This document shows, piece after piece, positions 8,315 through 17,323 of a DNA stretch of 64,000 bases. The notes under the pieces were generated by a model. That model worked only from the letters and a program-made list of their open reading frames with translations. It ran no database searches and had not been told where the DNA came from. Within the stretch, counting starts at the first letter, position 1; every line of letters starts with the position of its first letter. This stretch comes from JBEVOS01 sp044226655 (GTDB taxonomy: Bacteria > Pseudomonadota > Alphaproteobacteria > Caulobacterales > Aquidulcibacteraceae). The translations under genes and the position numbers were made by a program. The DNA is taken from NCBI GenBank assembly GCA_044226655.1, contig JBGAGO010000005.1, positions 124,001-188,000 on the forward strand. Direction: 5' to 3'.

Positions 8315-10903
8315 TCAATAGAGGCCGTTGAGGGATTCATCGCCTGTGGAAGCGCGCGGCTGGGCGCCTTGGGCCGGCGGTTGCGCCCCCTGAGCGCCTT
8401 GCGCGCCTTGGGCCGCCGTCTCGGTCGGCACGGAATAATGCTCGAGGCCCGTGAGCATGCGCGGGTCGATCGGGTCGGTGCCGCCGAACACGAAGGGCGA
8501 GCCCCCGCCTTCGCCCTGCGTCGGCTCGGTATCGGGCTTGAACGCCTCCAGAATGGTCTGCGTCGTGTTCGGTCCCGGCAGCAGGCCGGTATTCATGTCG
8601 ATGCGGACGAGGCGCACGCCGGAGGGAATCCGGAACGGCGTCGGCGGCACGTCCGCGAGCGCGGAGCGCATGAAGCTGGCGAAGATGGGGGCGGGAATGC
8701 GCGCGCCGGTTTCGCCATCGCCCATGGAGCGGGGCGTGTCGAAGCCTACCCAGACGCCCACGACCAGGTCCGGCGAGAAGCCGACGAACCAGGCGTCGCG
8801 GTAATCGTTCGTCGTGCCCGTCTTGCCGCCGAGCGGAATGCCGAGCGTGCCCACGGCTTGCGCCGCCGTGCCGCGCTCGACCACGCCTTCCGCCATCGAG
8901 ACGATCTGATAGGCCGTGATCGGATCGAGGATCTGTTCGCGCGTGTCGGCGATGCGCGGCGCGCCCTGGTTATGCCAGGCGTCGTTGCAGCCTTGGCACT
9001 GGCGCTGATCGACGCGGAAGATGGTGCGGCCGCTGCGGTCCTGGATGCGGTCGATGAAGATCGGCTGGATGCGCCGCCCGCCATTGACGAATTCGCCATA
9101 GGCCGTGGTCATGCGCAGCAAGGTCGTCTCGCCGGTGCCGAGCGCCAGCGCGAACACGGGCTGAATGTTGGCGTCATAGACACCCAGGCGCTGCGCGTAT
9201 TGCACGACGCGGTCGATGCCCATTTCGTAAGCCACGCGCGCCGTCATCGCGTTGCGCGATAGTTCGAGGCCGCGGCGCAAGGTCGTCGGGCCGTAATATT
9301 GCTGCGTATAGTTTTCCGGAGACCACACTGTGCCGTCGCCGGCTTCGATCGCCAGCGGGCCGTCATCGACCAAAGTGGCCGGCGTCAGCCCGTAATCGAG
9401 CGCGGCCGCATAGACGATCGGTTTGAACGAAGAGCCGGGCTGGCGGCGCGCTTGCGTTGCGCGGTTGTAGCCGTGAGTCACCAGATCATAGCCGCCGATC
9501 ATCGCCAGCACGCGGCCCGTGTGCGGGTCGAGCGCGACGATGGAGCCTTGCACCTCCGGGACTTGATGCAGCTTGTAGCGATCCGTGCGCGCCACCCGCT
9601 CGACATAGATGATTGAGCCCGGCGTCAACGCGCGCGCGCGATTGTTGCCGCGCGCATATTGCGCGGCCCATTGCGCATCAGCGTCCGCCAGCCTGCCCTG
9701 ATCGCCGGCCTCGGTGGTGATGCGGACGGTGGAGCCCTGCGCGCTTGTCACCATGGCGCGCAGCCATCCCGTCAGCGCGGGCGGCGCAGCGGCCTGCCGC
9801 AATTGCGCGCCGATATCGCCTGAAGCCTGGCCCGAGCCCACCGGGCCGCGCCAGGCGTGACGGCGATCATATTCTTCCAAGCCCGCGCGCAGCGAGCGCG
9901 CGGCCGTCAATTGCAGCCTGGTGTCGAGCGTGGAGCGGATCGAGAGCCCGCCGCGCAGCAGCGCGTCATCGCCATATTGCGAGGACACGATGCGCCGGAC
10001 CTCTTCCACGAAATGCGAAGCAGCGATGTATTGATCGCCGCGCAGACGGTCGACGCTGTGCAATTGTTCGGCGCGCGCGGCCTCGGCTTCGGCGTGGGTG
10101 ATGAAGCCCTGTTCTTCCATGCGCCCCAGTACATAATCGCGCCGCGCGATGGCGCGCCTGAGGCCATTTTCGTCGCTCGGATTGTAGCGATTGGGCGCCT
10201 TCGGCAACACGGCGAGGAAAGCGGTTTCGCCGAGCGTAAGTTCCGACAATGGCTTGTCGAAATAGTTGAGCGCCGCCGCGGCCACGCCGTAAGAGCGACG
10301 CCCCAGATAAATCTGGTTCAGATAGAGTTCGAGAATGCGTTCCTTATCGAGCGCCTTCTCGATGCGCTGGGCCGCGATCCCTTCGCGCACCTTCGTATAA
10401 ACCGCGCAGAACAGCTTCTGCACGCCCGGCTCGTCCGAGCAATTGGCGGCGCGGCCGGTGAGCATATTGCCCGCGACCTGCTGGGTGATGGTGGAGGCGC
10501 CTTCAAGCCGGCGTCCGCGCACGATGTTGCCGACATTCGACACCATGGCGCGCAGCACGCCGGTGAAATCGACGCCGGAATGCTGGAAGAAATGCTGGTC
10601 TTCCGCGGCCACGAACGCTTCGCGCACATGGTCCGGGATGGCCTGGATCGGCACGAACAAGCGATGTTCTTCGGCGAATTCCGCCACCAGCGCGCCATCG
10701 CCCGCGTGCACGCGGCTGGTGATCGGCGGCTCGTAATGCTGAAGGTCGCGCAGGCTCGGCAGGCCTTGGAAGGCGACGACCAGGAAGCCGATCGTGCTGA
10801 GCGCAACGAGCCCTGCGGCCGCGGCGATGCCGATCGCGATTTTGCGTAACAGGCCGCTGCGCCCGTCATCGTCGCGATCTTCGTCCCAGAGGTCTCTGCT
10901 CAT
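8315..10903 (-). CDS. mrcA: Penicillin-binding protein 1A, bifunctional transglycosylase/transpeptidase
   Basis: Polymerises and crosslinks peptidoglycan at the outer face of the inner membrane; 862 residues. A short charged cytoplasmic tail is followed by one membrane helix (residues about 22-48). The glycosyltransferase domain shows AAEDQHFFQHSGVD, with the catalytic glutamate, and GASTITQQV. An OB-like linker domain follows. The transpeptidase domain has the nucleophile motif SSFK (in RQPGSSFKP), SRN in ELSRNAM, and KTGTTN. The C-terminus is a glycine/glutamine/proline-rich tail. It follows the amidase gene on the same strand with a 106-base gap, so the two may share transcription. Confidence 0.96.
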   Translation of the reverse strand: MSRDLWDEDRDDDGRSGLLRKIAIGIAAAAGLVALSTIGFLVVAFQGLPSLRDLQHYEPPITSRVHAGDGALVAEFAEEHRLFVPIQAIPDHVREAFVAAEDQHFFQHSGVDFTGVLRAMVSNVGNIVRGRRLEGASTITQQVAGNMLTGRAANCSDEPGVQKLFCAVYTKVREGIAAQRIEKALDKERILELYLNQIYLGRRSYGVAAAALNYFDKPLSELTLGETAFLAVLPKAPNRYNPSDENGLRRAIARRDYVLGRMEEQGFITHAEAEAARAEQLHSVDRLRGDQYIAASHFVEEVRRIVSSQYGDDALLRGGLSIRSTLDTRLQLTAARSLRAGLEEYDRRHAWRGPVGSGQASGDIGAQLRQAAAPPALTGWLRAMVTSAQGSTVRITTEAGDQGRLADADAQWAAQYARGNNRARALTPGSIIYVERVARTDRYKLHQVPEVQGSIVALDPHTGRVLAMIGGYDLVTHGYNRATQARRQPGSSFKPIVYAAALDYGLTPATLVDDGPLAIEAGDGTVWSPENYTQQYYGPTTLRRGLELSRNAMTARVAYEMGIDRVVQYAQRLGVYDANIQPVFALALGTGETTLLRMTTAYGEFVNGGRRIQPIFIDRIQDRSGRTIFRVDQRQCQGCNDAWHNQGAPRIADTREQILDPITAYQIVSMAEGVVERGTAAQAVGTLGIPLGGKTGTTNDYRDAWFVGFSPDLVVGVWVGFDTPRSMGDGETGARIPAPIFASFMRSALADVPPTPFRIPSGVRLVRIDMNTGLLPGPNTTQTILEAFKPDTEPTQGEGGGSPFVFGGTDPIDPRMLTGLEHYSVPTETAAQGAQGAQGAQPPAQGAQPRASTGDESLNGLY

Positions 10904-11009
10904 CCCGACCGCGCCTAAGCCGCGCGGCCCGAAAGAGCCACGCCTTTTCTCACCCCGGCGTGCTTGCCCCGCCGGCCCGGCGGTGTCGACGGATTCTCCG
11001 CACGCCGCA

Positions 11010-12161
11010 TCAGGCGCGTGCGAGGTAGACGCCGTGCTGGGCGAAATAATGGTCGATCGAGGACGCTACAGCATCCGCCATGCGCAAGCGGGCGCGCTGG
11101 TCGGCCAGGCGGCGCTCGTCTTGCGCATTGGTCAGAAAGCCCATTTCCAGCAGAGCCGCCGGCACGTCGGGGGCCAGGAGCACGTAGAAGCCGGCGTTCC
11201 GGTGGGTGTTGCCGAGCAGGGGGGCGGCGCCATCGAGGCCCGTGATCAGGGTCTGCGCGAACGTGACGGAGCGGTTATTGGTCTCGCGCTGGGTGAGATC
11301 GGTCAAAATCTGCGTCACCAGGCCGCTGCGGGGGGCTTCGCCCAGATCGACCGCCCAATCCTGGGCGTCGATCATGCCGCGCGCCCGCGCGCCGCCGCGT
11401 TCGGAGAGGGTGTAGACCGAGGCCCCGCTGGCTTGGCCGTTGGCGTTGGCGTCGGCGTGGAGGGAAAGGAACAGGTCCGCACCCTGGTCGCGCGCGATCC
11501 GCACGCGTTCGGGCAGGGGCAGGAACACATCGGCGTCGCGGGTCAGCGCCACCCGGTAGCGGCCGCGGCTTTCCAGCGCGTCGCGCAGGTTGAGCGCGGT
11601 GTCGAGCACCACGTCCTTTTCGCGCAGGCCCGTGACGCCGAGCGCGCCCGGGTCGTGGCCGCCATGGCCGGCGTCGACCACGATCACGCGCCGGCGGCCA
11701 TCGTCCACGCGCCGCAGCGGGGGCGCGGCTGCGGCCGCGGTCAGCGGAATGCTGCGGTCGGCCCCGACGAGATCGAAGCTGAAGCCCGGCTCGCGGCGCC
11801 CGCCGATCTCCTGGCGGCCGAGCTGCGCAGGGCCGGCGAGGTCCAGCACGATGCGCGCGGCGCCATCCGGCTGCACGGCGCGGCGCACGCGTGAGACCGG
11901 GCCGGCTGCGGCGGGCTCGCGGCCCAGCGCAAAGCGCGCATTGGGGATATCGACCACGAAGCGGTCCGGGCCGGCCAGGAAGAAGGCCCGCGGCGCGGCG
12001 CTGCGCGACAGCGCGACGGAAAGGCGTGCGCCGTCACCGGCGGCGGCCACATCGAGCCCGCGCACCAGCACAGGCTCATCGCCGAACGCGGCTGTCGCCG
12101 GCAGCGCGAGCGCGCCGGCCAGCACGAGGCGGCGGGAGGGAGAGAAGGGCGTCGAGGCCAT
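11010..12161 (-). CDS. N-acetylmuramoyl-L-alanine amidase (AmiC-like), Tat-exported
   Basis: Cuts the bond between MurNAc and the stem peptide; used in daughter-cell separation. From the ATG at 12161 it is 383 residues. The N-terminus has a twin-arginine signal (SPSRRLVLAGALAL), as in E. coli AmiA and AmiC. An AMIN-type beta domain (residues about 30-150) is followed by Amidase_3 with the zinc motifs VDAGHGGHDPG, EKDVVLD, LSLHADAN and the catalytic glutamate in LLEMGFL. A longer reading frame upstream crosses prfB and is not credible. It diverges from prfB across about 140 bases. A LytM activator candidate is encoded at 42025-43008. Confidence 0.95.
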   Translation of the reverse strand: MASTPFSPSRRLVLAGALALPATAAFGDEPVLVRGLDVAAAGDGARLSVALSRSAAPRAFFLAGPDRFVVDIPNARFALGREPAAAGPVSRVRRAVQPDGAARIVLDLAGPAQLGRQEIGGRREPGFSFDLVGADRSIPLTAAAAAPPLRRVDDGRRRVIVVDAGHGGHDPGALGVTGLREKDVVLDTALNLRDALESRGRYRVALTRDADVFLPLPERVRIARDQGADLFLSLHADANANGQASGASVYTLSERGGARARGMIDAQDWAVDLGEAPRSGLVTQILTDLTQRETNNRSVTFAQTLITGLDGAAPLLGNTHRNAGFYVLLAPDVPAALLEMGFLTNAQDERRLADQRARLRMADAVASSIDHYFAQHGVYLARA

Positions 12162-12302
12162 CGCGATTGAAGGCCGTCTTAACCCATCCGGCTTGCTATC
12201 GGATTGAGAAGATAGGTTAAAACTGCATTCGCCATGCCCTGATGGAAATCCGCGAAGGCATAGGCCATATACGCCGCTCACAATTTTAGGCTTCCGAACA
12301 CC

Positions 12303-13434
12303 ATGCGCGCCGAAATCCTCGCTTCCGCGGACCAGATCGAACAGACGGTCGCCCTGCTGCGGAGGCGTCTTTGACTGGGATCGCGCCGTCCAACGTCTCG
12401 ATGAGCTGAACGCCCGCTCCGAACAGCCCGATTTCTGGAACGACAGCCAGCGCGCGCAATCGCTCATGCGCGAGCGCAACAAGCTCGCCGGCGGCATCGA
12501 GGCGATCACCTCGCTGACGCGCGAACGCGCCGATCTTTTGGAACTCGCCGAAATGGCCGAGGCCGAAGGCGATGAGGGCCTGATTGATGAGGCGCAGGCC
12601 AGCTTCAAAAAGCTGGGCGATCGCGCCGCCAAGGCCGAACTCGAAGCGCTGCTGTCCGGCGAAGCAGACGGCAATGATTGCTACATGGAAATCAATTCAG
12701 GCGCCGGCGGCACGGAGAGCCAGGATTGGGCCTCCATGCTGCTGCGCATGTACATCAAATGGGCCAATTCGCGCGGCTTCCAGGTTCAGGAACTCGAATA
12801 TCAGGACGGCGAACAGGCCGGCATCAAATCCGCGACCATCCTGGTGAAGGGCGAGAACGCTTATGGCTGGCTGAAGACCGAAGCGGGCGTCCATCGCCTG
12901 GTGCGCATCTCGCCGTTCGATTCCAATGCGCGCCGCCATACCAGCTTCGCCAGCGCCTGGGTCTATCCCGTGATCGACGACGCGATCGAAATCGAGATCA
13001 ACGAGAAGGACGTGCGCACTGACACCTATCGCGCCTCCGGCGCCGGCGGCCAGCACATCAACAAAACCGATTCCGCCGTGCGCTTGACGCACATCCCGAC
13101 CGGCATCGTGGTCGCCTGCCAGGCCGAACGTTCGCAGCACAAGAACCGCGCCGCCGCATGGGACATGCTGCGCGCACGCCTTTACGAGCAGGAATTGCAA
13201 AAGCGCGAAGCCGCGCAGCAGGCGCTGCAGGATTCCAAGACCGAAATCGGCTGGGGTCGGCAGATCCGCTCTTACGTGCTGCAGCCCTATCAGATGGTCA
13301 AAGACCTCCGCACGGGCGTCGAAACAAGCGACACCGCCGGCGTGCTCGACGGCGATCTCGATCAGTTCATGGCGGCTTCGCTCGCTGCGCGGGTCAGCGG
13401 CGCGAGCGACAAAGTGGTCGAGGACATCGACTAG
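12303..13434 (+). CDS. prfB: Peptide chain release factor 2 (programmed +1 frameshift)
   Basis: Terminates translation at UGA and UAA. The ATG at 12303 opens a 23-codon frame that ends in CTT TGA (12369-12374); slipping one base at that point joins it to the long downstream frame (GAC TGG GAT...), giving 376 residues in total. The short frame encodes the first helix (RAEILASADQIEQTVALLRRRL), so annotation from a later internal start would truncate the protein. Family hallmarks are SPF in VRISPFDSN, which reads the stop codon, and GGQ at residues 248-250 (SGAGGQHINKTDSA) for peptide release. It diverges from the amidase gene. Confidence 0.97.
12360..12375 (+). promoter_or_regulatory. RF2 programmed frameshift signal
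   Basis: CGGAGG CGT CTT TGA C: a Shine-Dalgarno-like GGAGG, a three-base spacer, the slippery CTT codon and an in-frame TGA followed by C. This is the geometry of the E. coli prfB autoregulatory site. When RF2 is scarce, ribosomes pause at the UGA and slip +1 to make full-length RF2. The downstream frame is open and homologous, so the shift is required. Confidence 0.95.
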
Positions 13435-13504
13435 CGCAGCCCTTGCGCGGGCCGCGTCCGCGCCGCATCGTACGCGCACACGGAATTTCCGGGGGGAAAT
13501 CGCG

Positions 13505-15172
13505 ATGAAGAAATTGTCGGTCTGGCGCGCGCTTGTGGTCGCGGTGATGGCGGGCCTCGCGCCCTGCGCCTCGACGCTGGCGCAGCAGGCCGAACATGCC
13601 GCCGCGCCGCCGCCGGCGAACATGCACGAGGTCATGGTCCCGATGCGCGACGGCGTGCAATTGGCCGCCAATGTCTACATGCCAGCGATTCCGTGCCCGT
13701 GCCCTGTGGTCCTCACGCGTACGCCCTACATCAAGGACAATGATCACTATCTCGCGCCCGAACATTGGCGCCGCTACACCGACGCCGGCTACGTCTTCGT
13801 CGAGCAGGACGTGCGCGGCAAAGGCCATTCGCAAGGCTTCTACCGCGCGTTCGAAAACGACATGGCTGATGGCTATGACACGGTCGAATGGGTCGCGCAG
13901 CAAAGCTGGAGCAATGGCCGCGTCGGCATGAGCGGCGCCTCCGCCATGGGCATCACCACCAATCTCGCCGCCGTCGCCAATCCGCCGCATCTCGTGGCCG
14001 CCTATGTCATCGTCGCGCCGAGCGGGCGGCGTCTCGATTCCATCATCGGCGGCGTCTCGAAGGATGCCGACAATTCCGGATGGCTGCGCGAGCAGGGCGT
14101 GTCCGAAGAGATTATCGCGCGGGCGCGCGAACGTGTGCGCGACGGCCAGATCGACGAGGCCAATGAGATGCAGGTCGGACGCCGCTTTATCGACATCCCG
14201 ATGTACAATGTCGGCGGCTGGTACGACATCTTCGCCGAAGGGGCGGTCGGCAATTTCGAATTCCTGCAGAACCACGGCCTGCCCGGCGCGCGCGGCAATC
14301 AGAAACTGTTCATGGGACCGTTCGGGCACGGGCCGTTGTCCGGCGATCTCGAATATCCCGGCTTCGATCGGCTGGCGCTGCAGAGCACGCAAGAAATCCG
14401 CTGGTTCGATTATTGGCTGAAGGGCGTGGACAACGGCATCATGGCCGAACCGCCCGTGACATATTTCATGATGGGCGCGGCGCGGAAGGGCGCGGCTTCC
14501 GTGCGCAACCGCATCCTGCATGCCGCCAATTGGCCGCCCGCGAGTCGCGCGACGAATTTCTATCTAGGCCCAAATCTCTCGCTCGCGCGCACGGCGCCGA
14601 CGGTGGAAAGCGCGCGCATCTCCTATCGCTTCAATCCCGCCAGCCCCGTGCCGACCGTTGGCGGCGCCAATCTCACCTTCGATCGCGGACCCATGGATCA
14701 GCGCGCGATCCCGCAGCGCCAGGATTATCTCCGCTTCCAGACGCCGCCGCTCACCGAGGACGTCGTCATCACCGGCGATGTACGGGCCGATCTTTGGGTG
14801 GCGACAGACGGGCCGGACACAGATTTCATGGTCAAGCTCGTCGATGTCTATCCCGACGGCTACGAGGCCATCGTGCTCGATGCGCCGCTGCGCACGCGTT
14901 ATCGCAACGGCTTCGGCGCCGAGGACGTCGCGATGATGGTTCCCAATGCGCCGACGCATATCAGCATCGATCTCTGGTCGACGGCGATTACGTTCGAACG
15001 CGGCCACAGCATCGCCCTGCACATCACCTCATCGAGCGCGCCGCGTTTCGAGGTGAACCCCAACACGGGCGATGCGCCCAACGCCCGCCCGCGCACAGCG
15101 CTCAACACCATCTTCCTCGACCGCACCCATCCGAGCGCGTTGGTGCTGCCATTGGTCTATCCGGAGAATTAG
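13505..15172 (+). CDS. Secreted CocE/NonD-family alpha/beta hydrolase
   Basis: A 555-residue exported hydrolase of the X-Pro dipeptidyl-peptidase/cocaine esterase family. A signal peptide covers roughly residues 1-28. The alpha/beta-hydrolase core begins with MVPMRDGVQLAANVYMP and has the nucleophile elbow GMSGASAMG around residue 142. The C-terminal jelly-roll domain (DVVITGDVRADLWVATDGPDTDFMV) is typical. Family members cleave amides or esters such as acyl-amino acids or beta-lactam esters; the substrate cannot be inferred. A GGGGGGAAA ribosome site lies seven bases before the ATG. It overlaps the convergent PHP-domain gene by four bases. Confidence 0.92.
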   Translation: MKKLSVWRALVVAVMAGLAPCASTLAQQAEHAAAPPPANMHEVMVPMRDGVQLAANVYMPAIPCPCPVVLTRTPYIKDNDHYLAPEHWRRYTDAGYVFVEQDVRGKGHSQGFYRAFENDMADGYDTVEWVAQQSWSNGRVGMSGASAMGITTNLAAVANPPHLVAAYVIVAPSGRRLDSIIGGVSKDADNSGWLREQGVSEEIIARARERVRDGQIDEANEMQVGRRFIDIPMYNVGGWYDIFAEGAVGNFEFLQNHGLPGARGNQKLFMGPFGHGPLSGDLEYPGFDRLALQSTQEIRWFDYWLKGVDNGIMAEPPVTYFMMGAARKGAASVRNRILHAANWPPASRATNFYLGPNLSLARTAPTVESARISYRFNPASPVPTVGGANLTFDRGPMDQRAIPQRQDYLRFQTPPLTEDVVITGDVRADLWVATDGPDTDFMVKLVDVYPDGYEAIVLDAPLRTRYRNGFGAEDVAMMVPNAPTHISIDLWSTAITFERGHSIALHITSSSAPRFEVNPNTGDAPNARPRTALNTIFLDRTHPSALVLPLVYPEN

Positions 15173-16650
15173 CGGCCCGGCCAGTTCACGTAGATCGGAT
15201 TGCCGATCAGCACGAGCCGGCCGCTCGCATCGCGCACCTGTGGCGCGAACCAATGGCGCGCGCCGTCGCCTTCAACAGAGAAATCTCCGATGATGTCGTC
15301 GCCCTCCGTCTCCGTCGTGAGCGGCGGGCCGAGCAGCGCGCCATCGCGATAGATTTCGATGTGGGGATTGATCACGCCGTGCACGCGCACGACGAAGCGC
15401 ACCGCAACGCCGGTCGGAGCCGCAAGCGTCCCGCCCATATCCGCGGCCGCATCGCGCGCGCGCGCGCTCATATCGAGCACACGATCGCGCGAACCATCGA
15501 CGTCCACGAACACGCGCCCGCTGCGCAAACCTTCAAGCAGCGCCGCCTGCGAAAGATTGCGCGCGAACACAACGGTCGTCGGCCGGCCGATCGCGGGAAA
15601 GCGCTCCAGCGAGATCGAGGCGTCGTGATTGTCGCTGCCGCCGATGGCGGTGAGGCGATGGCCTTCGTTCAGGCGCGCGCGCCAGAAGGCGAGGCCCGAG
15701 AACGGACCCTCCGCGCTTTGCGTCAGCGCGGCCGCCAAGCCGCCATTGGTCACCTCGATCGCTGCGACGCGCGCATAATCCGTGTCCGGCGCCGTCCACG
15801 CGCAGCCGAGACAGGCTTCGCCAGAGGGCGCGGCAGGGTGATTGATGGAGATGAACGCGCCACCGAGCGAGGCGAAGAGATCATTCATCGCGCGCCCGCG
15901 CGTGACGCGAAAATCGATCGGCCGGATCACGCCGAAGACATTCGCATGACCCTGAAAGGTGGTGATCTCGCGCCCCGGCAGCAGCAGCAGGCGATCGTAA
16001 TAGGGCTGCAGGCCGCGCAGCTCGTTGAATTGCGATGTGGTGTTGTGATCGCTGATTGCGATGAAATCCAAACCGCGCGCCACGGCCGCATCGAGCGTGC
16101 GCGTGAGCGGGCAGGGAACGCGCGCGCCGCTTTGGCTCGCGCAGGCGCCATCGCTGTGCGCCGTGTGCGCATGGAGATCGCCGCGATACCAGCGCGCTTC
16201 TTCGATGAGCGGCGCCGCCGCGAAGGACGGCTCGTCGTCGCGATGAAAGGTGATGCGCGCCGTGTAGGTCGCGGCGACGCCCTCGCGAATGTTAGGCACG
16301 CCCAACAGCAGGCGCCAGCGCCCCGACTGGATCGGCCCTGCGCGGTAGGAGGGCGTCGCGCTGACCTCGCCGATCACCACCGTCGATTTGTTGCCGCCGC
16401 TCCAGCCGCGCAGCCCGTCCGGATCCATGACGCCGAGATCGATCGTCGTGTGCTGGTCGCGCGTCGTGTACTCGAACGCGATGGTGATCGCGTGGAGGCC
16501 CCGCGGCGTCCGGAACGGAACCTCGACATAGGATTCGTTGTCCGCGCGCGTGATCACGCCGGTGAGGACGAGGTCGGCCGTCTGCGCCCGCGCCGGCGCG
16601 CCCAGCAGAGCGAGCAGCGCCGCGACGGCGAGAAGCAGGATGTTTCGCAT
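15169..16650 (-). CDS. CehA/McbA-family PHP-type metallohydrolase, exported
   Basis: The ATG at 16650 gives 493 residues with a clear signal peptide (MRNILLLAVAALLALLG...ARAQ). An N-terminal beta-sandwich region (residues about 25-150) precedes a PHP-like metal site: DLHAHTAHSDG, then AISDHNTTSQ, ISINHP and GGSDNHDA. This arrangement matches the CehA/McbA group, which includes carbaryl and other ester or phosphoester hydrolases. The natural substrate is unknown. The bactofilin terminator lies just upstream, so this gene must have its own promoter in the short 16651-16690 gap or rely on readthrough. Confidence 0.88.
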   Translation of the reverse strand: MRNILLLAVAALLALLGAPARAQTADLVLTGVITRADNESYVEVPFRTPRGLHAITIAFEYTTRDQHTTIDLGVMDPDGLRGWSGGNKSTVVIGEVSATPSYRAGPIQSGRWRLLLGVPNIREGVAATYTARITFHRDDEPSFAAAPLIEEARWYRGDLHAHTAHSDGACASQSGARVPCPLTRTLDAAVARGLDFIAISDHNTTSQFNELRGLQPYYDRLLLLPGREITTFQGHANVFGVIRPIDFRVTRGRAMNDLFASLGGAFISINHPAAPSGEACLGCAWTAPDTDYARVAAIEVTNGGLAAALTQSAEGPFSGLAFWRARLNEGHRLTAIGGSDNHDASISLERFPAIGRPTTVVFARNLSQAALLEGLRSGRVFVDVDGSRDRVLDMSARARDAAADMGGTLAAPTGVAVRFVVRVHGVINPHIEIYRDGALLGPPLTTETEGDDIIGDFSVEGDGARHWFAPQVRDASGRLVLIGNPIYVNWPGR

Positions 16651-16690
16651 CGGCAGCCATCCTTGCCGCGCACGCCCAGCCGGCCAAGCC

Positions 16691-16726
16691 ACAAAAGAAA
16701 TGGGCCGGCGCATCAGCGTCGGCCCA
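16691..16726 (-). terminator. Rho-independent terminator of the M23-bactofilin operon
   Basis: On the minus strand an 11-base stem (TGGGCCGACGC / GCGCCGGCCCA, one G-U pair) with a TGAT loop is followed directly by TTTCTTTTGT. It lies about 50 bases downstream of the bactofilin stop and only 41 bases before the next start codon on the same strand. Confidence 0.85.
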
Positions 16727-16777
16727 GTGTGGTATTCCCAACCCAAAATCAAGAAACAAAGAAAGCTCGAAAACTCC

Positions 16778-17323
16778 TCAGTTCGACGCGCCCGTGACGA
16801 TCACGCCCTGGACCATGCGCCCATCAGAGTTATCAGAAGGTTCACCGAACCCCGAATAGCTGTCGCTGCTGCGCGGATCGACCATTTGCGGCTGCGCCGG
16901 CGTGCCCGGGCCTTCCTGGCGCAGCGGGTCTTGCAGGTAGCGGCATTGGCCTTCGAACACCGCGCCCATCTCGATCGAGAGGCTTTGGTGGATGATGTCG
17001 CCCTTCACATGCGCATTGCGCATGAGCTGGACCTTGCGCGAGCGCACCGAGCCTTCGATCTGGCCATGCACGGTCACGCTTTCGGAGGCGATATCGCCCT
17101 TCACGAGGCCGGTTTCGCCAATCGTCACGGCGCCGCCGCGGACATTGCCCTCGACTTCGCCATCGATTTGGAGCTCTGCGTCCATCGCTTCGATCGCGCC
17201 GATAATCTTGACGCCGCTGGCGATGATGGAGGCGATCTGCGCGCGGCCGCCCATTTGGCGACGAAGGGCGGGATCCGGAAGCGCGACAGCGTTTTCCGGC
17301 GGCTTACCCTTGTTCGTAAACAT
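16778..17323 (-). CDS. Bactofilin (polymer-forming cytoskeletal protein)
   Basis: A 181-residue bactofilin. Short disordered ends flank a central beta-helix (residues about 30-130) built of repeated hydrophobic-glycine units such as ELQIDGEVEGNVRGGAVTIGETGLVKGDIASESV. Bactofilins polymerise without nucleotide at the membrane and recruit peptidoglycan enzymes, as BacA does at the Caulobacter stalk. Its first 20 bases overlap the end of the M23 peptidase gene. This pairing is the conserved peptidase-bactofilin morphogenesis module. A strong terminator follows. Confidence 0.95.
   Translation of the reverse strand: MFTNKGKPPENAVALPDPALRRQMGGRAQIASIIASGVKIIGAIEAMDAELQIDGEVEGNVRGGAVTIGETGLVKGDIASESVTVHGQIEGSVRSRKVQLMRNAHVKGDIIHQSLSIEMGAVFEGQCRYLQDPLRQEGPGTPAQPQMVDPRSSDSYSGFGEPSDNSDGRMVQGVIVTGASN

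Noticed and set aside
12466..13434. prfB starting at the internal ATG
   Set aside because: The upstream leader frame and frameshift site account for the missing N-terminus.
14413..16797. 794-codon frame across the hydrolase and PHP genes
   Set aside because: It crosses the convergent ends of two real genes out of frame and is arginine/histidine-rich.
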